A stretch of 64,000 nt of DNA from Primulina eburnea (lineage: Eukaryota > Streptophyta > Magnoliopsida > Lamiales > Gesneriaceae), in NCBI RefSeq assembly GCF_022965805.1, contig NC_133101.1, positions 12,437,069 through 12,501,068 of the forward strand. Direction: 5' to 3'. Both the position numbers and the translations under genes were made by a program. The notes under the pieces are model-generated. The model was given only the letters and a program-made list of their open reading frames with translations, did no database searches and was not told where the DNA came from. Below, in pieces: positions 24,840-37,489 of the stretch. Numbering within the stretch: position 1 is the stretch's first letter; every line of letters starts with the position of its first letter.

Positions 24840-26079
24840 TGTAGTGACCCGTTCCAGAATCACCTACTAATCAGAACTTAAGCATGCAAAATCAACATCT
24901 AAAATGAATCAGGTAAACAGCGAAAAAACAGTAATACAACCCAATCGAATCTGTAAGTACAAAATACTTAAACAACCAGATCGAACTAAATTCTAAGAAC
25001 AAATACCAATAACTACAGGTCAAGCTCTGCCAGCTCCCTGTCCACTCCCTCCTGGGCCGTCCAACCTGAGACCTGCCCCATCGAATAGGGTGTCCAAAAC
25101 AGAGATAAACCGAGGACGTGAGCATAAAACGCTCAGCACCGAAAGCATGAGTATACAAGACCATAATATGCATGTATGCGAAATGTACTGGATACCAGGA
25201 TCTGGGTATAACGAAATACTGCTCAGGCAAATGACGTCAAGGTATGTAGCACTCTGCGCCGTCGCACCAGGAGGTGGCTCCCATACCAAAATAAACCTGT
25301 GGATATACCGGTGACCTGACCACCGTCGGCCAACGGGGTCCAACCATCCACAATAAACGAGGGCTGAGCACCCTCTCAACAGGCTATCTCAAAGATAATC
25401 AGGCCCAATATGATTATGCAAATGCCGCATAATAAACCATGCATCATATGACAGATAATAATGCAACATATAAACATGCAACACATAGTAAAGCATACTC
25501 AATCCTGCTATCTCGGATAGTACTTTCGTACCTCAAACCAGTAGATCCTAGCAATCAGCCCTAGAATCAAGCCTGCGCCCGTAGTCAGCCCACTGATGCC
25601 GCTAGCTCCCAACTAGAGCACAGCTCCGCTACAAAACCAGTAGCTCCCTGCTAGTGCCCGAACCTCGGGAAAAGACTAGAAATCTATCAGAAACGACTAA
25701 AACGCTCTGGAATGCTCGGAATTGGTGAGGAAATAGTGAAGCCTCGCGCCTCTATTTATAGACAATGATCGGACGATCCGAACCACTTCGGACGATCCGA
25801 TCCGGTACATACTTCGGACGATCCGATCCACTTCGGACGATCCGAATCCCTGCATGTCTTCCACGTGTCCAGCCACCTGCATGTCTTACACGTGTCCAGC
25901 CACCTGTCTCGGACGGTCCGAACGTTGATCGGACGATCCGAACTCTGACCGGTCCTTCCGATCCCTGATCGGACGATCCGAACTCTGATCGGACGATCCG
26001 AACCATGATCGGTCCTTCCGATCCCACCGAAATATAATTAATCTAATAATTAACTCAAATTAGGCATCGGGATACTACA
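24840..26079 (-). repeat. Tekay right (5') LTR with promoter
   Basis: 1240 bp, the transcribing LTR for the minus-strand gag-pol. In minus-strand order it carries the TCGGACGATCCGA array (25765-26020), the TATA box CTATAAATAGA (25751-25761), then R/U5 and the PBS. It is nearly identical to 18960-20199. Confidence 0.95.
25751..26020 (-). promoter_or_regulatory. Tekay 5' LTR core promoter and upstream repeat array
   Basis: TATA box at 25751-25761, directly preceded on the minus strand by ten TCGGACGATCCGA-type sites and G-box cores CACGTG (about 25862; the second repeat has CACGTGTCC at about 25891). The layout suggests clustered binding sites that set LTR transcription; this is inferred from position. 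Confidence 0.6.
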
Positions 26080-26084
26080 TGAGC

Positions 26085-27167
26085 AGTCCTCATCCTATCG
26101 CGGATCTTGATTACTACATCGACAGCCTGCCGAATAATCTCTGGAACCAATTCTGCTCTCTCTCCTACTTCATCCCAATGAACAGGAGATCTACACTTAC
26201 GGCCATACAGTGCTTCATATGGAGCCATAACAATAGATGACTGGAAGCTTTTGTTATAGGTGAACTCCACCAATGGCAAGTTCAACTCCCAACTCCCTGA
26301 GAAATCAATGACGCAAGCACGAAGAAGATCCTCCAAAATCTGAATAAATCGCTCTGACTGTCCATCTATCTGCGGATGGAAAGCTGTGCTAAACAGCAAC
26401 TTCGTACCCATGGTCGAATGCAAACTCTTCCGAAAAGAGGAAGTGAATCTGGGATCTCGGTCAGATACGATAGAAACTGGAATACCATGAAGTCGGACTA
26501 TCTCCCGGATATACAACTCTGCATACTGAATCATGGTGAAAGTCATCTTAATGGACAAGAAGTGCGCTGATTTGGTAAGACGATCTACAATCACCCAGAT
26601 GGCATTTGATCCTCTGACTGTCTTCGGCAATCCGGTCACAAAGTCCATGGTAACATTCTCCCACTTCCACTCGGGAATGGGAAGAGGCTTGAGCAAACCT
26701 GCTGGTCTCTGATGCTCCGCCTTCACTTACTGGCAAGTCAGACACTCGGATACATATCGTCTGATATCTTTCTTCATCCCAGGCCACCAATACAATAGCT
26801 GCAGATCTTTGTACATCTTCGTACTTCCAGGGTGAATGGAGTACGGGGACATGTGGGCCTCTGATAGAATATCTGCTCGGATAGTATCACTGTTAGGAAC
26901 CCACATCCTGTCTTGGTATCGCACTATACCGTCGCTGGCTGAATACAAGACACTGCCATTGGCTTCATCTCTCTGCTTCCACTTGGCCAACTTCTCATCT
27001 GCTGCCTGACCACTGCGAATACAGTCCATAAGAGAGGACTGAATCGTCAAGGTAGATAGACGGGGAACTCTACCTTGAGGATATGACTCTAGATCAAACC
27101 TCTGCATCTCAAGCTGAAGAGGTCTCTGAATCGTCAAATGAGCCATCACTGCCACTTTTTTGCTCAA
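26085..27167 (-). pseudogene. Outer element integrase, N-terminal and core part, broken
   Basis: Frame 26727-27167 has HMSPYSIHPGSTKMYKDL and CLTCQ, the zinc-binding end. After a TAA at 26727-26729, frame 26085-26726 has [24 protein letters not shown] and DGQSERFIQ, the catalytic core. The gene is then split by the Tekay insertion and continues at 18954. Confidence 0.86.
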
Positions 27168-27600
27168 TGTATCCCAGGTGGTAGCTAATGTAACAGTCGT
27201 AGTCTTTCACAAGCTGCAACCAACGCCTCTGACGCATGTTCAGCTCCTTCTGCGTAAAGAAATACTTGAGGCTCTTGTGGTCGGTAAAGATCTGGCACTT
27301 CTCTCCATACAAATAATGCCTCCAAATCTTCAAGGCAAAAACTACTGCGGCCAACTCTAGGTCGTGGGTGGTTTAGTTCTTCTCGTGGATTTTCAGCTGT
27401 CGAGAAGCATACGCTATCACTCTCCCATGCTGCATCAAAACTGCACCTAAACCGAGCTTCGAAGCATTGGTATACAGGACAAACTCGTCGGGCCCCGACG
27501 GCATGGCCAAAACTGGTGCTGAGATAAGAGCTTGCTTCAAAGTATCGAAGCTCTTCTGACACTCCTCGCTCCATACAAATTTCACATTCTTCTTGGTCAA
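27109..27600 (-). pseudogene. Outer element RNase H, broken
   Basis: Frame 27373-27600 holds [16 protein letters not shown] and YASRQLK. A TAA at 27373-27375 interrupts it. Frame 27109-27354 then holds [16 protein letters not shown] and [14 protein letters not shown] shift near 27170 breaks the passage to integrase. Confidence 0.85.
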
Positions 27601-27798
27601 CGAGGTGAGTGGAACGGCAATGGAGGAGAATCCCTGAATGAAATTCCTGTAATATCCTGCTAGCCCAAGAAAACTGCGGATCTCAGATGCATTCTATGGC
27701 ACAACCCAATCTCTGACTGCAGCAACTTTTGCTGGGTCTACCTCAATACCACTGCTAGAAACAATGTGGCCTAAGAACGCCACATTCTCTAACCAGAA

Positions 27799-28925
27799 TT
27801 AGCATTGGCTGAACTTCGCGAACAACTTATGCTTCTGCAAGGTCTGCAATACTGTGGTCAAATGTCTGCTGTGATCCTCTTGACACTTGGAGTAGACGAG
27901 AATGTCGTCTATGAACACTATCACAAACTGGTCAAGATACGACTGAAATACGCGATTCATGAGATCCATGAAGATCGCTGGCGCATTCGTCAGACCGAAC
28001 GGCATCACAAGGAACTCATAGTGGCCATAACGAGTCCTAAAAGCAGTCTTGGAGACATCAGCATCTCTCACCCTCAACTGGTGATAACCGGAACGCAGAT
28101 CAATCTTTGAGAAAATCGAAGCTCCCTGCAACTGGTCAAACAGATCCTCAATCCTCGGAAGTGGGTATTTGTTCTTCACTGTAACCCTGTTCAACTCTCG
28201 GTAGTCAATACAAAGCCTCATCGAGCCATCCTTCTTCTTAACAAACAATACTAGCGCGCCCCAAGGTGAAAAACTCGGGCGAATGAACTCCTTGTCGAGT
28301 AGTTCCTGAATTTGCTTCTTAAGCTCTGCCATCTCTGTCGGTGCTAGTCGGTACGGCGCTTTGGATATCGGAGTCGTACCTGGCATAAGTTCAATGGAAA
28401 ACTCCACTTCTCTCTCGGGTGGCATACCAGAGACGTCTTCGAGAAAAACGTCTAAGAAATCTCTTACAATTGGAACATCTGAGGCTGACTGGCTGGGTTC
28501 CTCAGGGACAGATAAAAAGGTTGCTAGAAACGCCCGACATCCTCTATGCATGAGCTTCCTAGCCTGAACATAAGGAATAAGCGCGGTAAAGGAAAATACC
28601 TGTCCTGCTCAAATAAGAACTGCTCCATCCCAGGCGGTCGGACTAGAACAGATCTCCGTTGGAAGTCTATCAACACTCTGTTCCTCGATAGCCAGTCCAT
28701 CCCCAGGATGATGTCAAATTTTGGCATCGATAGCACGATCAGATCCGCATAAACAAGATTACCGTGCAGCTCAAGATCTATATCTCGGATAATATTGGTA
28801 GCTGCCATCTCCTCGCCTGACGGCAACACTACTGAAAAGGCTATGTCTAGCCCAATGGTCTTGATCTTGAGAAAGTTCACGAAGACCTCCGAAATAAACG
28901 AGTGAGTGGCCCCTGAATCTATCAA
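27799..28925 (-). pseudogene. Outer element protease and reverse transcriptase, broken
   Basis: Frame 28524-28925 begins at the protease site IDSGATHSFIS and includes FDIILGMDWLS. Overlapping frame 27799-28551 holds RT, with [42 protein letters not shown] and catalytic FIDDILVYS. The two overlap by about 28 nt in different frames, so a shift separates them. RT ends in a TAA at 27799-27801, and its thumb (27601-27798) has a further stop. Confidence 0.87.
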
Positions 28926-29144
28926 GGCCTTGGTAGCGGAATCAGATATAAAAATTCTCCCTAAAAGATCGGAACTCTAAGTTGAACCCAATAGCTAAAA
29001 GAACTAAACTTATAGACATGCAAAGGTCAAAGTTCTTCTAACTTAAATCCCCAAAATAATACTGAGTAGAGCATGCAATCCTATCGCGATTCTAAGTTCA
29101 AATCTTAATCCCGATTCCCAAAACACGAAAATTCAAATAATAAC

Positions 29145-30212
29145 TTAAAGCTTAAAAGTACCTGTCAACAACATAGTCTCCGGGTTTGTTTCCGTGGCAT
29201 GGAGAGCAAAAACTCTGCCTTGGGTAGGCAGATGCAACATGTGGTCTGGACTGCCATACTTAAAACACTTTCCTGAGCCAGACATAAATGCTCCAGGATG
29301 GCGGCGTGAGCACCTGGGACAGACTGGGTGCTCATAAGTCTTCGGGGCTGGGCGTCCCCGCTGCTGCTGCTGCTGGCCTCTGTTTCTAGGCGGCCCGTGA
29401 AAAAAAGACCTCTTGTTCTGTTGCTGATGCTGATGAGGAGGAGGGCGGTGTGGTATCTGGACTGGGCGCTTGCCCTGGCGATCCCTCTCGATATCCCGCA
29501 GATCCTGCTCTATGGCTAGAGCTTTGGAGACAGCGATCTCATAAGTAGCAGGGTCAGACACCCTAACATCCCGGCACAAGATCGGCCGTAGAACCACCAG
29601 GAAATGCATCAACTTGGCTTTAGCATCATTCGCGATCAGGGGCACAAAGTGACAACCCCTCTCGAACCTACGGATGAACTCCGTAACAGTTAGATCCCCC
29701 TGTCTCAGACTCATGAACTCAGTGGTCAACCTGGTGCGAACTTCCTCAGCAAAATATTTGGAATAGAACACCTCCGTGAAGCGCTCCCAACTCAGCGTAG
29801 CCACGTTCAGGGCTACCGATGCTCCCTCCCACCATAAGCGGGCATCTCCTCCGAGCAAGTATGTAGCACAGCGTACTCTGTCTGCATCTCCCAGCTCCAT
29901 AAACTCGAAAATGACCTCGAGGGATTTGAGCCATCCCTCGGCAATCATGGGGTCAGACGTCCCAGAAAACTCCTTTGGATGCATCTTCATAAATCTATCA
30001 TAGACAGCCTTGGGCCATGTCGGCATAGCTGCCACCGCGGCATGGTTCCCCGCAAACTGTGCGAAGAACTATGTCATCCCAGCTAGCATCTGGGCATTCA
30101 TATCAGGCGGAGGGGGTGGAGGTAAGTCTTCCTCCCGCCTACGATCCTCACCATCCTTATGACGGCGCTCCTCGCCACCTCTCGGGCGTCCAACTTAGCG
30201 TCTAGGGGGCAT
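29145..30212 (-). pseudogene. Outer element gag, broken
   Basis: The natural start appears to be the ATG at 30210-30212 (MPPRR), soon followed by two stops. The open part, 29145-30035, has the Ty3/gypsy capsid text YLLGGDARLWWEGA and FMSLRQGDLTVTEF, a proline/glutamine-rich stretch, and a damaged zinc knuckle around CPRCSRRHPGAF and CFKYGSPDHM. The gap 28926-29144 to protease also has stops. Confidence 0.85.
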
Positions 30213-30441
30213 ACTGTTCCATACATAACCCATACGTTACTAACATCCATAATTCCATAACTTATTTTACATAAATTCTAAAATAATGAAAGGATCTGAA
30301 CGTAAAACATTTCGTGGAATCATGCTGTTGAAATAATTCATGCTGTAAATAAAATGATGAAATGTAAAACTTACAGACCGAAGGCATGACTTCGTGAGCT
30401 TCTCGTGGTCAGTAGTAGTGTAACCCTTTACAAGAACATAG

Positions 30442-30453
30442 GCTCTGATACCA
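30442..30453 (-). other. Outer element primer-binding site (initiator Met tRNA)
   Basis: TGGTATCAGAGC on the minus strand, 2 nt from the inner end of the 5' LTR at 30456. A perfect match to the usual iMet-type PBS. Confidence 0.9.
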
Positions 30454-30455
30454 GC

Positions 30456-33400
30456 TTTAACAGCCCGAAAATCCTTGCTTCAAAATTTGCGGAAAAATTT
30501 AAAATTTTCTTTTAAATTAGGTAAATTTGCCTCATTCATAAAATAGATCGATAAATAAAGTTTGATGTTCAAAATAGCAGCGGAAGTAAATATTTGTTTG
30601 CAAAATAACAATTTAAGAATATCCAACAACTGATAAAAATATTTGCATAAAATGGCAAGTGCTGTAAATGAGGTCCTCGGGTGCCACTACTGCCGACCCA
30701 AGCTGGCTCACTGGTCCCCGCCCTCGGCCCCAGCCTCATCAGTACCTACAACAATCAAGTCTAGTGAGTTTAAAGACTCAACATGCATATATCATAGGTA
30801 CGAGTAAATAATATAGTAAAATTTTTTTTTTGCATGGGATAAAATATCATGTCATGAGGCATACTGTGAAAATAACTTATCATGAGCAATTATAATACGT
30901 GCATAAATGAATAGAAAATCATAGTGAAAATGTTTGCTCCTTGGAGCCCTGTACTGAAATAATTTGTAATAATTTTTTTTTCTGTTGAGATTATGGTCTA
31001 CGCAAGTGGCCTCTACACTGAACTGAACTGACCGGGGGGTACCAAACTGAACTGACTGGTCACTGGCGACCGGTTGGTACCAAACTGAACTGATCAGTCA
31101 CTGGCGGCCGGGTAAAATAATGCTCTCATGATAGTGAATTGACCACAAGCAATATCGCATAAATCTCAAAAATAAGTATTTTCTATTTTTATGTACGTAA
31201 TATAATTAAATGACATAATGAAATATCCTGTATTATTTTACCACATGGATTGGATCGCTCCCAGGCTCGCTGCAACCTAAATATGCTATGAAAAATATGC
31301 AATAGATTTTCTTGGGCAAACTATGCAATTAAATCCGATAACTGAGACAATTGCGCCTAACGACTACGTATTTAATCATGACTCCAAACCAACCCGAACC
31401 AACACTGACCCAACGTATAGTCATGATTAAAATACGCTTAAAATGATGAATTAATGCTCCTAAATGGTGAGGGTCGAAATCTAGGTGAATGGAGGCCAAA
31501 ACATGAAACGGTCTTTCGAGAGTCAATTTTGCACATCGCACCGTAAATTCTCGTACGACTTCAAAAATGATCCGAATCACAAACGGACAAAAGCATGACC
31601 TTCTTAACTCGATGAGGCATTGTCCAGTGCAAGGCTATAGGTTAAAAAGCCAACCGAGCACTCGAAACACGACTGAGAACAACAGCACCACTTGCTGTCA
31701 AATTACAGCAGCTGTGCAATCGCATATCTTGTGTCGTTTTCGAAACTACCGGCCATTGGGGCTTGAACCACCGACCAGAGACTCTTACCAAAATCCCAAC
31801 GAATGATTTGAACCATGGCTAAGGGCCCTAGGCCAGCCACAATTCACACCATTCCAGCAACAACTCGAAAGATTCACCCGGGAGCACCTTTGCATGCGCG
31901 TGGGGTATTTTGCTTTGTTTGCTGTCTCGTGTCGTTCCAGTTGCAATTTTATTAACCATGGCACGATCTAGACATCCAGTGGTAGGGTATGAACCGTGGC
32001 TAAGTGCCATAGGCCAACCAAGATCCACACCATTCCACCATTTTCGAAATACACATGCTGTAAAATGGGGAGGGCCGAAAGGTGCTGGGCTGTTCTTGAG
32101 TATTTTTGTGAAAACCGATTCACCATGGACCAAGCCACCAAAAGGGCGACTTAGTAACGTCTTAGACATGCTATGGAAGTGATCTAACCATGGCTATAGG
32201 CCCCTAGGGTCGCCATGATCAGATCCATTCCCTTTGACAGCACAACAGCATTTTTAGAAACTCAAATGGCCAAGATTGAAGAGTTGCTGTCAAATTCGAA
32301 TTTTATCATGCATGGGGCTGGTTTGAATGGACCAACATGGTCTTAATGCATCCTAGTACATGTCTAGATGTAGCGTAATGAGCCTGGAGTCGAACCATCC
32401 ACCAGAAACAACAAAACAAGAGAACCCGTGAAACTGCATCATGAAGGCCGAAATCTGTAGGTTTTGTTTTCTTAAAATTCTTGGTAGATTTCGATTTTTG
32501 CCATAGAAATGATGATCATGTAATGAAAATAAATGATAATAGGACTTGATTGAAGAGTCAAGGAAGAACATATGCATGCCTGGTTTCGTTTTGAACGAAA
32601 AACGAATGAATAAGACGATACGGCGCGGAGGAGGTGGAGCACTATCTTTTCTACCCTTCTTCTTACTCGATTTTTCTCTCCTATCTCCCACTGAATTCTC
32701 ACGTTTTTTTTACGCTCTGAAATACTCTCTAATTCGGTGATGGGGGAGGGGAAAGGATGGTTAAGAGAGTGAGGGAAATGGTTGCAAGATATAGGGAACA
32801 AATCAAGACCAAGTCTCCACCTTTTGAAATTTTGAATTTTGGTTTGATATCAAATGATTTGTTGGTGTTTGTTGGGGTGAGGTGGCCGATTATTTACAAG
32901 CTAGTCTAGGTTAGAATAAGGTTGATTATTAATTAAATGGTGCTCCCAAAAATAAAAGAATTATCCTACTAATTAAATGCAAAGAAAGGGTCAAAGGTGG
33001 TGAGTTGGCAAGGAATGTTCTAGCAATAAAGGGGTGGCCGAAATCTTGGAATAGAATTGAGGGGAAATGTTGATTACCTAGTAAATTTATACCCTTTAAA
33101 AGCCTTACCTATCCTTTAAATAATTTTGTGACTTAACCCTTACTTATTGGAACTTAAATGAATTTATTTCCTACTCACCTCAAGTAACTTAAATAATTCC
33201 CTAAACCTCCTTATTAACTTAAATTAACTTACTAGCTAGCTAAATTAAATTCTGGAAATATTTTCTGAATCTTAAATTTTATCTCTAAACTCCAACTCCA
33301 GTCCGGCCTTACTGAAATAACTGAAAGAATAAAATTTAAACTACTGAAATAAAATAATTAACTTCTAAGAAAGCATTTAAATACTCATGCAATGAAGTCA

Positions 33401-33461
33401 ATTTAATTTAAAATACTAGAATTATGCATGACTTATACGTATTCTAATTACGGGTTCTACA
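30456..33461 (-). repeat. Right (5') LTR of outer element
   Basis: 3006 bp, and uninterrupted, so it serves as the empty-site control for the Athila insertion (target ATTAC at about 33073). On the minus strand it starts TGTAGAACCCG and ends GGGCTGTTAAA. It shares the four degenerate units of about 185 bp with the left LTR. Confidence 0.9.
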
Positions 33462-34216
33462 AGAAGAATAAAAACAATCTACTATTTTATATTATTAAAA
33501 AAATAAAAATATTTAGTTTTATGTGGATTTAGGGATTTCTCGCTTAGAGGGTAAAAACAATGGATATTGAGGAAGCAACAAGAATTGAAGAAATGAAGTT
33601 GAAACATTAGTCAATCTCATGCATTACCCAATTTAGGGGTGAGTAGAAACCAAAGCCAAATCAAATAGTTGGTTTGGTTTTTAGTCGATCGATTTATATT
33701 GGTTTTAAAATTAATCATATCGAAAAAATTGGTTTTGTTCAAAGTTTTGGTGAAAAGTCCTAACCGAACCAATTTTATAAATATATAATATTTTTAATTA
33801 TATACATATTATTTTATTTTTTGTCATATAATTGATATTATGAAAGTTTGATGATTGATATTGGTGGCACATTTTATAAAGCTAAAAAAAATTGACCATT
33901 ATCCCGTTCAATCTTCACAAGTATTTATTGATCTTCATGATGTTTTTGGAAAAGGTTAAAAACCTCGAGCAAGAAATCTTGGATGCGAGTGAATTTACTC
34001 TTACCAAATACCAAAGTTGGATAAACATAAAAGATAAATGTCTTTCTTTCTTTAAAGTGTGATAATGGATGATATTGAAGCTATTTCTAAAAGTTGAACT
34101 ATTGAAAACTTATAGTTATCTATTTATAATAGCTAGTTTTGAAAATTTAAATTATGATTATAAAAAGTCAAAATATTTTATTTGAACAAAATTAAAATTT
34201 AAAATTGAACATCCAA

Positions 34217-35090
34217 AGGTTCGCGACGGTATTGAAAAAGCCGTCATTATATTAAATGGTGATTTTTTTTAAAAAAACCGATGTTTAAGAAGCGACGGTT
34301 TGTAAACACAAAATGCATAAAAAAACTACTACGCAAAAATTAAAATTATGTAGTTAATTTTCAGTGAAAAAAAATTAAAACCTGATTTGCGCGAAGAAAT
34401 GCAGCTCCACGTAACGCTGGAAGATCGTACCGACGAGCAAATCTACGAAATAAATACGAAAAAATGTTAGTACAAAATTAAATAATTGAAACTTCGAAAA
34501 ATTGATAGAGTTTAACTACTAATAGAGATAGACGAAAAATGTCTACGAACCTCGGTATATATAGAATTATAGCGACGGTTTTTAATAAAACCGTCGCTAT
34601 ATAGCAACGGTTCAACCAAAACTGTCGCGATAATAGCGACAGTTTTGGTAAAAACCGTCGCAAATCTAGATCGGCGACGGTTGTTGCATAACCGTCGCTA
34701 CTATGGCGACGGTTTTGCAAAAATCGTCGCCGATCTAGATCGGCGACTGTTTTATTAAAACCGTCGCTATTATAGCGATGGTTTTCCTTAAACCGTCGCT
34801 ATAATAGCGACAGTTTTTAATAAAACCGTCGCTTGTCAAATTAAGAGACGGTTTCCTAAAACCGTCGCTACAAAATAACGACGGGTAGAATACAAGACCG
34901 TCGCATAATGCGACGGGTAAAAAACCCATCGCACAAAATAACGACGGGTTTATCAAACAGTCGCAATATTAGCGACAGTTTATGAAAAACCGTCGCTATT
35001 ATAGCGACGGTTTTTCTTGAACAGACGGTTTTAATTTAACCGTCGCTTAATTTGATAAGCGACGGTTTTAATAAAACCGTCGCTATTATA
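34217..35090. mobile_element. CACTA-like non-autonomous element remnant with hairpin arrays (flank 1)
   Basis: A short array of GCGACGG-type repeats (34217-34310), then a core containing GAGCAAATCTACGAAATAAA (34435-34454), then a long array (34560-35090) of ACCGTCGCT / AGCGACGGT inverted pairs separated by T- or A-runs. The same core and arrays, in the opposite orientation, occur at 55405-56825, where a CACTAC terminus is visible. No terminus survives here. It is shared with flank 2, so it is older than the unit duplication. Confidence 0.65.
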
Positions 35091-35541
35091 TATAATATTA
35101 ATTAGGAAATTGTAATTATGATCCTATTTATTTGTCTATTTTTTATGTTAGTCTTCTAAATTGTCAAATTCCCATCTTAGCATGTTATCTTAGTTTCTTT
35201 CTTCTTATTTTCTTTTTGCAATTTTAGTTTTTTTCTAACACGGTGTTAATGAAGTGTTGACGCAACGTTACATGACGATGACGTGTACATCGTCACATTA
35301 AACCTTAGAGACACAACAAAAATATTTTTTGATCCTCAGCTGACTGATCCGATAAAAAAAATATTATCGTGGGTTCCAAAGAAAATTTCTATGATACCTA
35401 GCAGGATGTTGGTCATCATGGTTTAAGATCTCAGAATTAGTTGGAGAATACTACTCACTAATCGATGTACTAGTTTTTTATTTAGAAAATGAAAACATAG
35501 CTTTCTTCTTTCTTCCTTGAACTTTCATTATAAAACCACCA

Positions 35542-36410
35542 TGTCACGCCCCGAGACCGAGGCGTATGGTATATGGTTTCTTCTCGGTTTGGAATTTGAC
35601 ATTCTCACCCCAACAATTTACCATTGCATGAGTCTTGGCTAAACAATCCATTCTCAGAATGATGTCAAAATCCACCATTGAGAGTTGAATCGAGTCGGCA
35701 TTGAACGTATGCATATTGTTACTGATTTTATAGTCTCGATGTTACTCGAAGGTTTCGATAGCCTTACTAGTAGGTGTTGCTATCCTAAAAGGTTTAACAA
35801 GCATTTTAGGTTTAACCCCTAATTTCTTAATGAACCTCTTAGATATAAAAGAATGTGTCACCACAATCAAACAACACATAAGCAGGTAATTTTTTTTATA
35901 AAATAGTAACTTCTAAAAAAAACTAGTGAAGGTCCCTCTAAGTTGCTAAATCTCAAGTTCGAGGTTACTCATGGTCTTAGATTGGGTCGCCATTTCTTGC
36001 TCAAACTTTGTCAAAATTATGTTCGAAAATGGTTGCAACATGCTCGAGATTTTAGAGAATTTATGATTAAATCGGTGTGATCTTCTCTGTGCAAAATGGG
36101 AGGGTTACTTATATGTGAGGAAGAAAAGTTTTTAGTCACGATTCTATCCCTTAAATGCATCATTGATGAGCATATATAGACCAAAAAGTAAGCTTGTTAC
36201 CAAAAATAGAGGATGTCAAATCTGATGAGACTCTGATTACGCCTATGAATTAGATTTTAGGTCGTTGATTGATGGTTAATATACTACCTCAAATATAATT
36301 GTCAAGGATATGAATGCACTGGTCCTTTGGCAAAATTTGACATCTTATCACGTTTTGTATGTTAGGATCTCAGTCAGATTATGATCATGCTGGCTCTAAT
36401 ATCATTTAAA
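35542..36410 (-). pseudogene. Ty3/gypsy internal remnant (protease region)
   Basis: The minus strand has fragments of an aspartic protease. In the flank 2 copy (51609-51803) the frame reads LFDCGDTHSFISKRF, and here stops break it. Downstream VDFDI-like text and FQTEKKPY follow. A PBS-like ATTAGAGCC block lies at 36392-36404 beside the LTR-like 36411-37489. CGGGGCGTGACA at about 35542 resembles that LTR's end, so this may be an internally deleted element. Confidence 0.5.
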
Positions 36411-37489
36411 TGTCATGTCCTGAGACCTAGGTGTACAGACACATTCGTTTTTTAACAATCACATAATTTTAAAAGAACATGCTCATAATACATTATATAA
36501 CCAAACCAGTTTATAAAATAATCCGTCATTGTCTTTACAACATGAAAGAAATCAAATAGTGCAGAAGAGTAAAACTTAAAACGTAAATTGACAATTGAAA
36601 TATGAAAATAATCTTTCTTGGAAAGCGGCTTCTTCACCAGCTCCAGACGTCTCATGATTTGTCCATCAACTTGTTTGTTGGTATTGTATAGGGAGAGAGG
36701 TAAGGGTGACTTAATTGGGAAACACTCAGCAAGTGGGGATTGTTTGGATATATATAACAAATACATATATTTTTTCTAAAAGTTACATTTCTTAACGGGA
36801 GACATAACGTATCATAATCATATCCTGAACATGAAGCATTGAAATTTCATCTAATTTCCACGATTTTACTAATATATGTCCCCTATATGTTAATACTCAA
36901 GTGACGACGCCATACAATGATTATAATCTCATCATATAGAGGTCATATAACAGTTATAATCCTACCATATAGCGGTCATATCTTATAATAGCTTTCCAAA
37001 TTTTTATTGAATTATATCAATGTTTGGAACATATAAAGCTTAGACAAGACATAAACGAATAAATCATGCTCAAACGAAATTGTTCAAAAATGGAACATAG
37101 AATATCATACGTGTATAGAATATCATATGTGTATATACTTTTTTAATACATAAGCCCGGTTACTTTGGTCTTTCTTGATTCTAAACGTGAATATGAGTTG
37201 CTAGATTGTAGTTCAAATATAGTATTTGGTTGCTACTAGAAATTTTACTCGAAAATGGACAGAATAATGTCACGAAATCTGCTGCTGAAAGCCTCGAATT
37301 TGGCAGTTTTTCTTCTTGAATTTTTGTGAGGTTTTCGTTGTTCTTTTATCTTGGTTTGATCTCTTACTTATAGTTTGGATCTTACTTATAGTTGGGAACA
37401 GAGAAATTTAACGGATGCCTTAGTGAACGTTTTAAGGCTTTTAAGCAACTTATTTAATGCTATAATGTAGCCATCAATTGGGTGTTACA
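36411..37489 (-). repeat. LTR-like segment in flank 1
   Basis: On the minus strand it begins TGTAACACCC, a common plant gypsy LTR start, and ends GGTCTCAGGACATGACA, followed 6 nt later by a PBS-like TGATATTAGAGCC (two mismatches to the iMet type). It recurs at 52335-53412 and from 63822 to the window end. Confidence 0.55.

Larger units (their letters stand above)
18960..26079 (-). mobile_element. Young, apparently intact Tekay/Del-type Ty3/gypsy retrotransposon
   Basis: 7,120 bp, inserted in the outer element's integrase gene. Ends are TGTAGTGACC...GATACTACA with perfect 5-bp duplications TGAGC at 18955-18959 and 26080-26084. The two 1240-bp LTRs align without gaps at a constant offset of 5880 and differ at six positions (about 19043, 19282, 19548, 19935, 20012, 20164). 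PBS, polypurine tract, TATA box and one uninterrupted gag-pol frame are all present. It is the youngest insertion recognisable here and the only candidate for recent activity. Confidence 0.94.
4219..33461 (-). mobile_element. Outer Ty3/gypsy chromovirus-like (Tekay/Del type) retrotransposon, decayed, host of two nested elements
   Basis: The element is bounded by about 3-kb LTRs (left interrupted, 4219-6859 plus 18059-18442; right 30456-33461). The flanking 5-mers are tgaag (4214-4218) and agaag (33462-33466). The empty site in copy B near 46190 reads agaag, so this is a target duplication with one change. Coding is on the minus strand, in the order gag, protease, RT, RNase H, integrase, chromodomain-like tail, but it is broken by many stops and shifts. 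The PBS for initiator Met tRNA is at 30442-30453. Two later elements sit inside it (6860-18053 and 18960-26079). Because the insertion is absent from copies B and C, it postdates the gene duplication. Confidence 0.88.
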
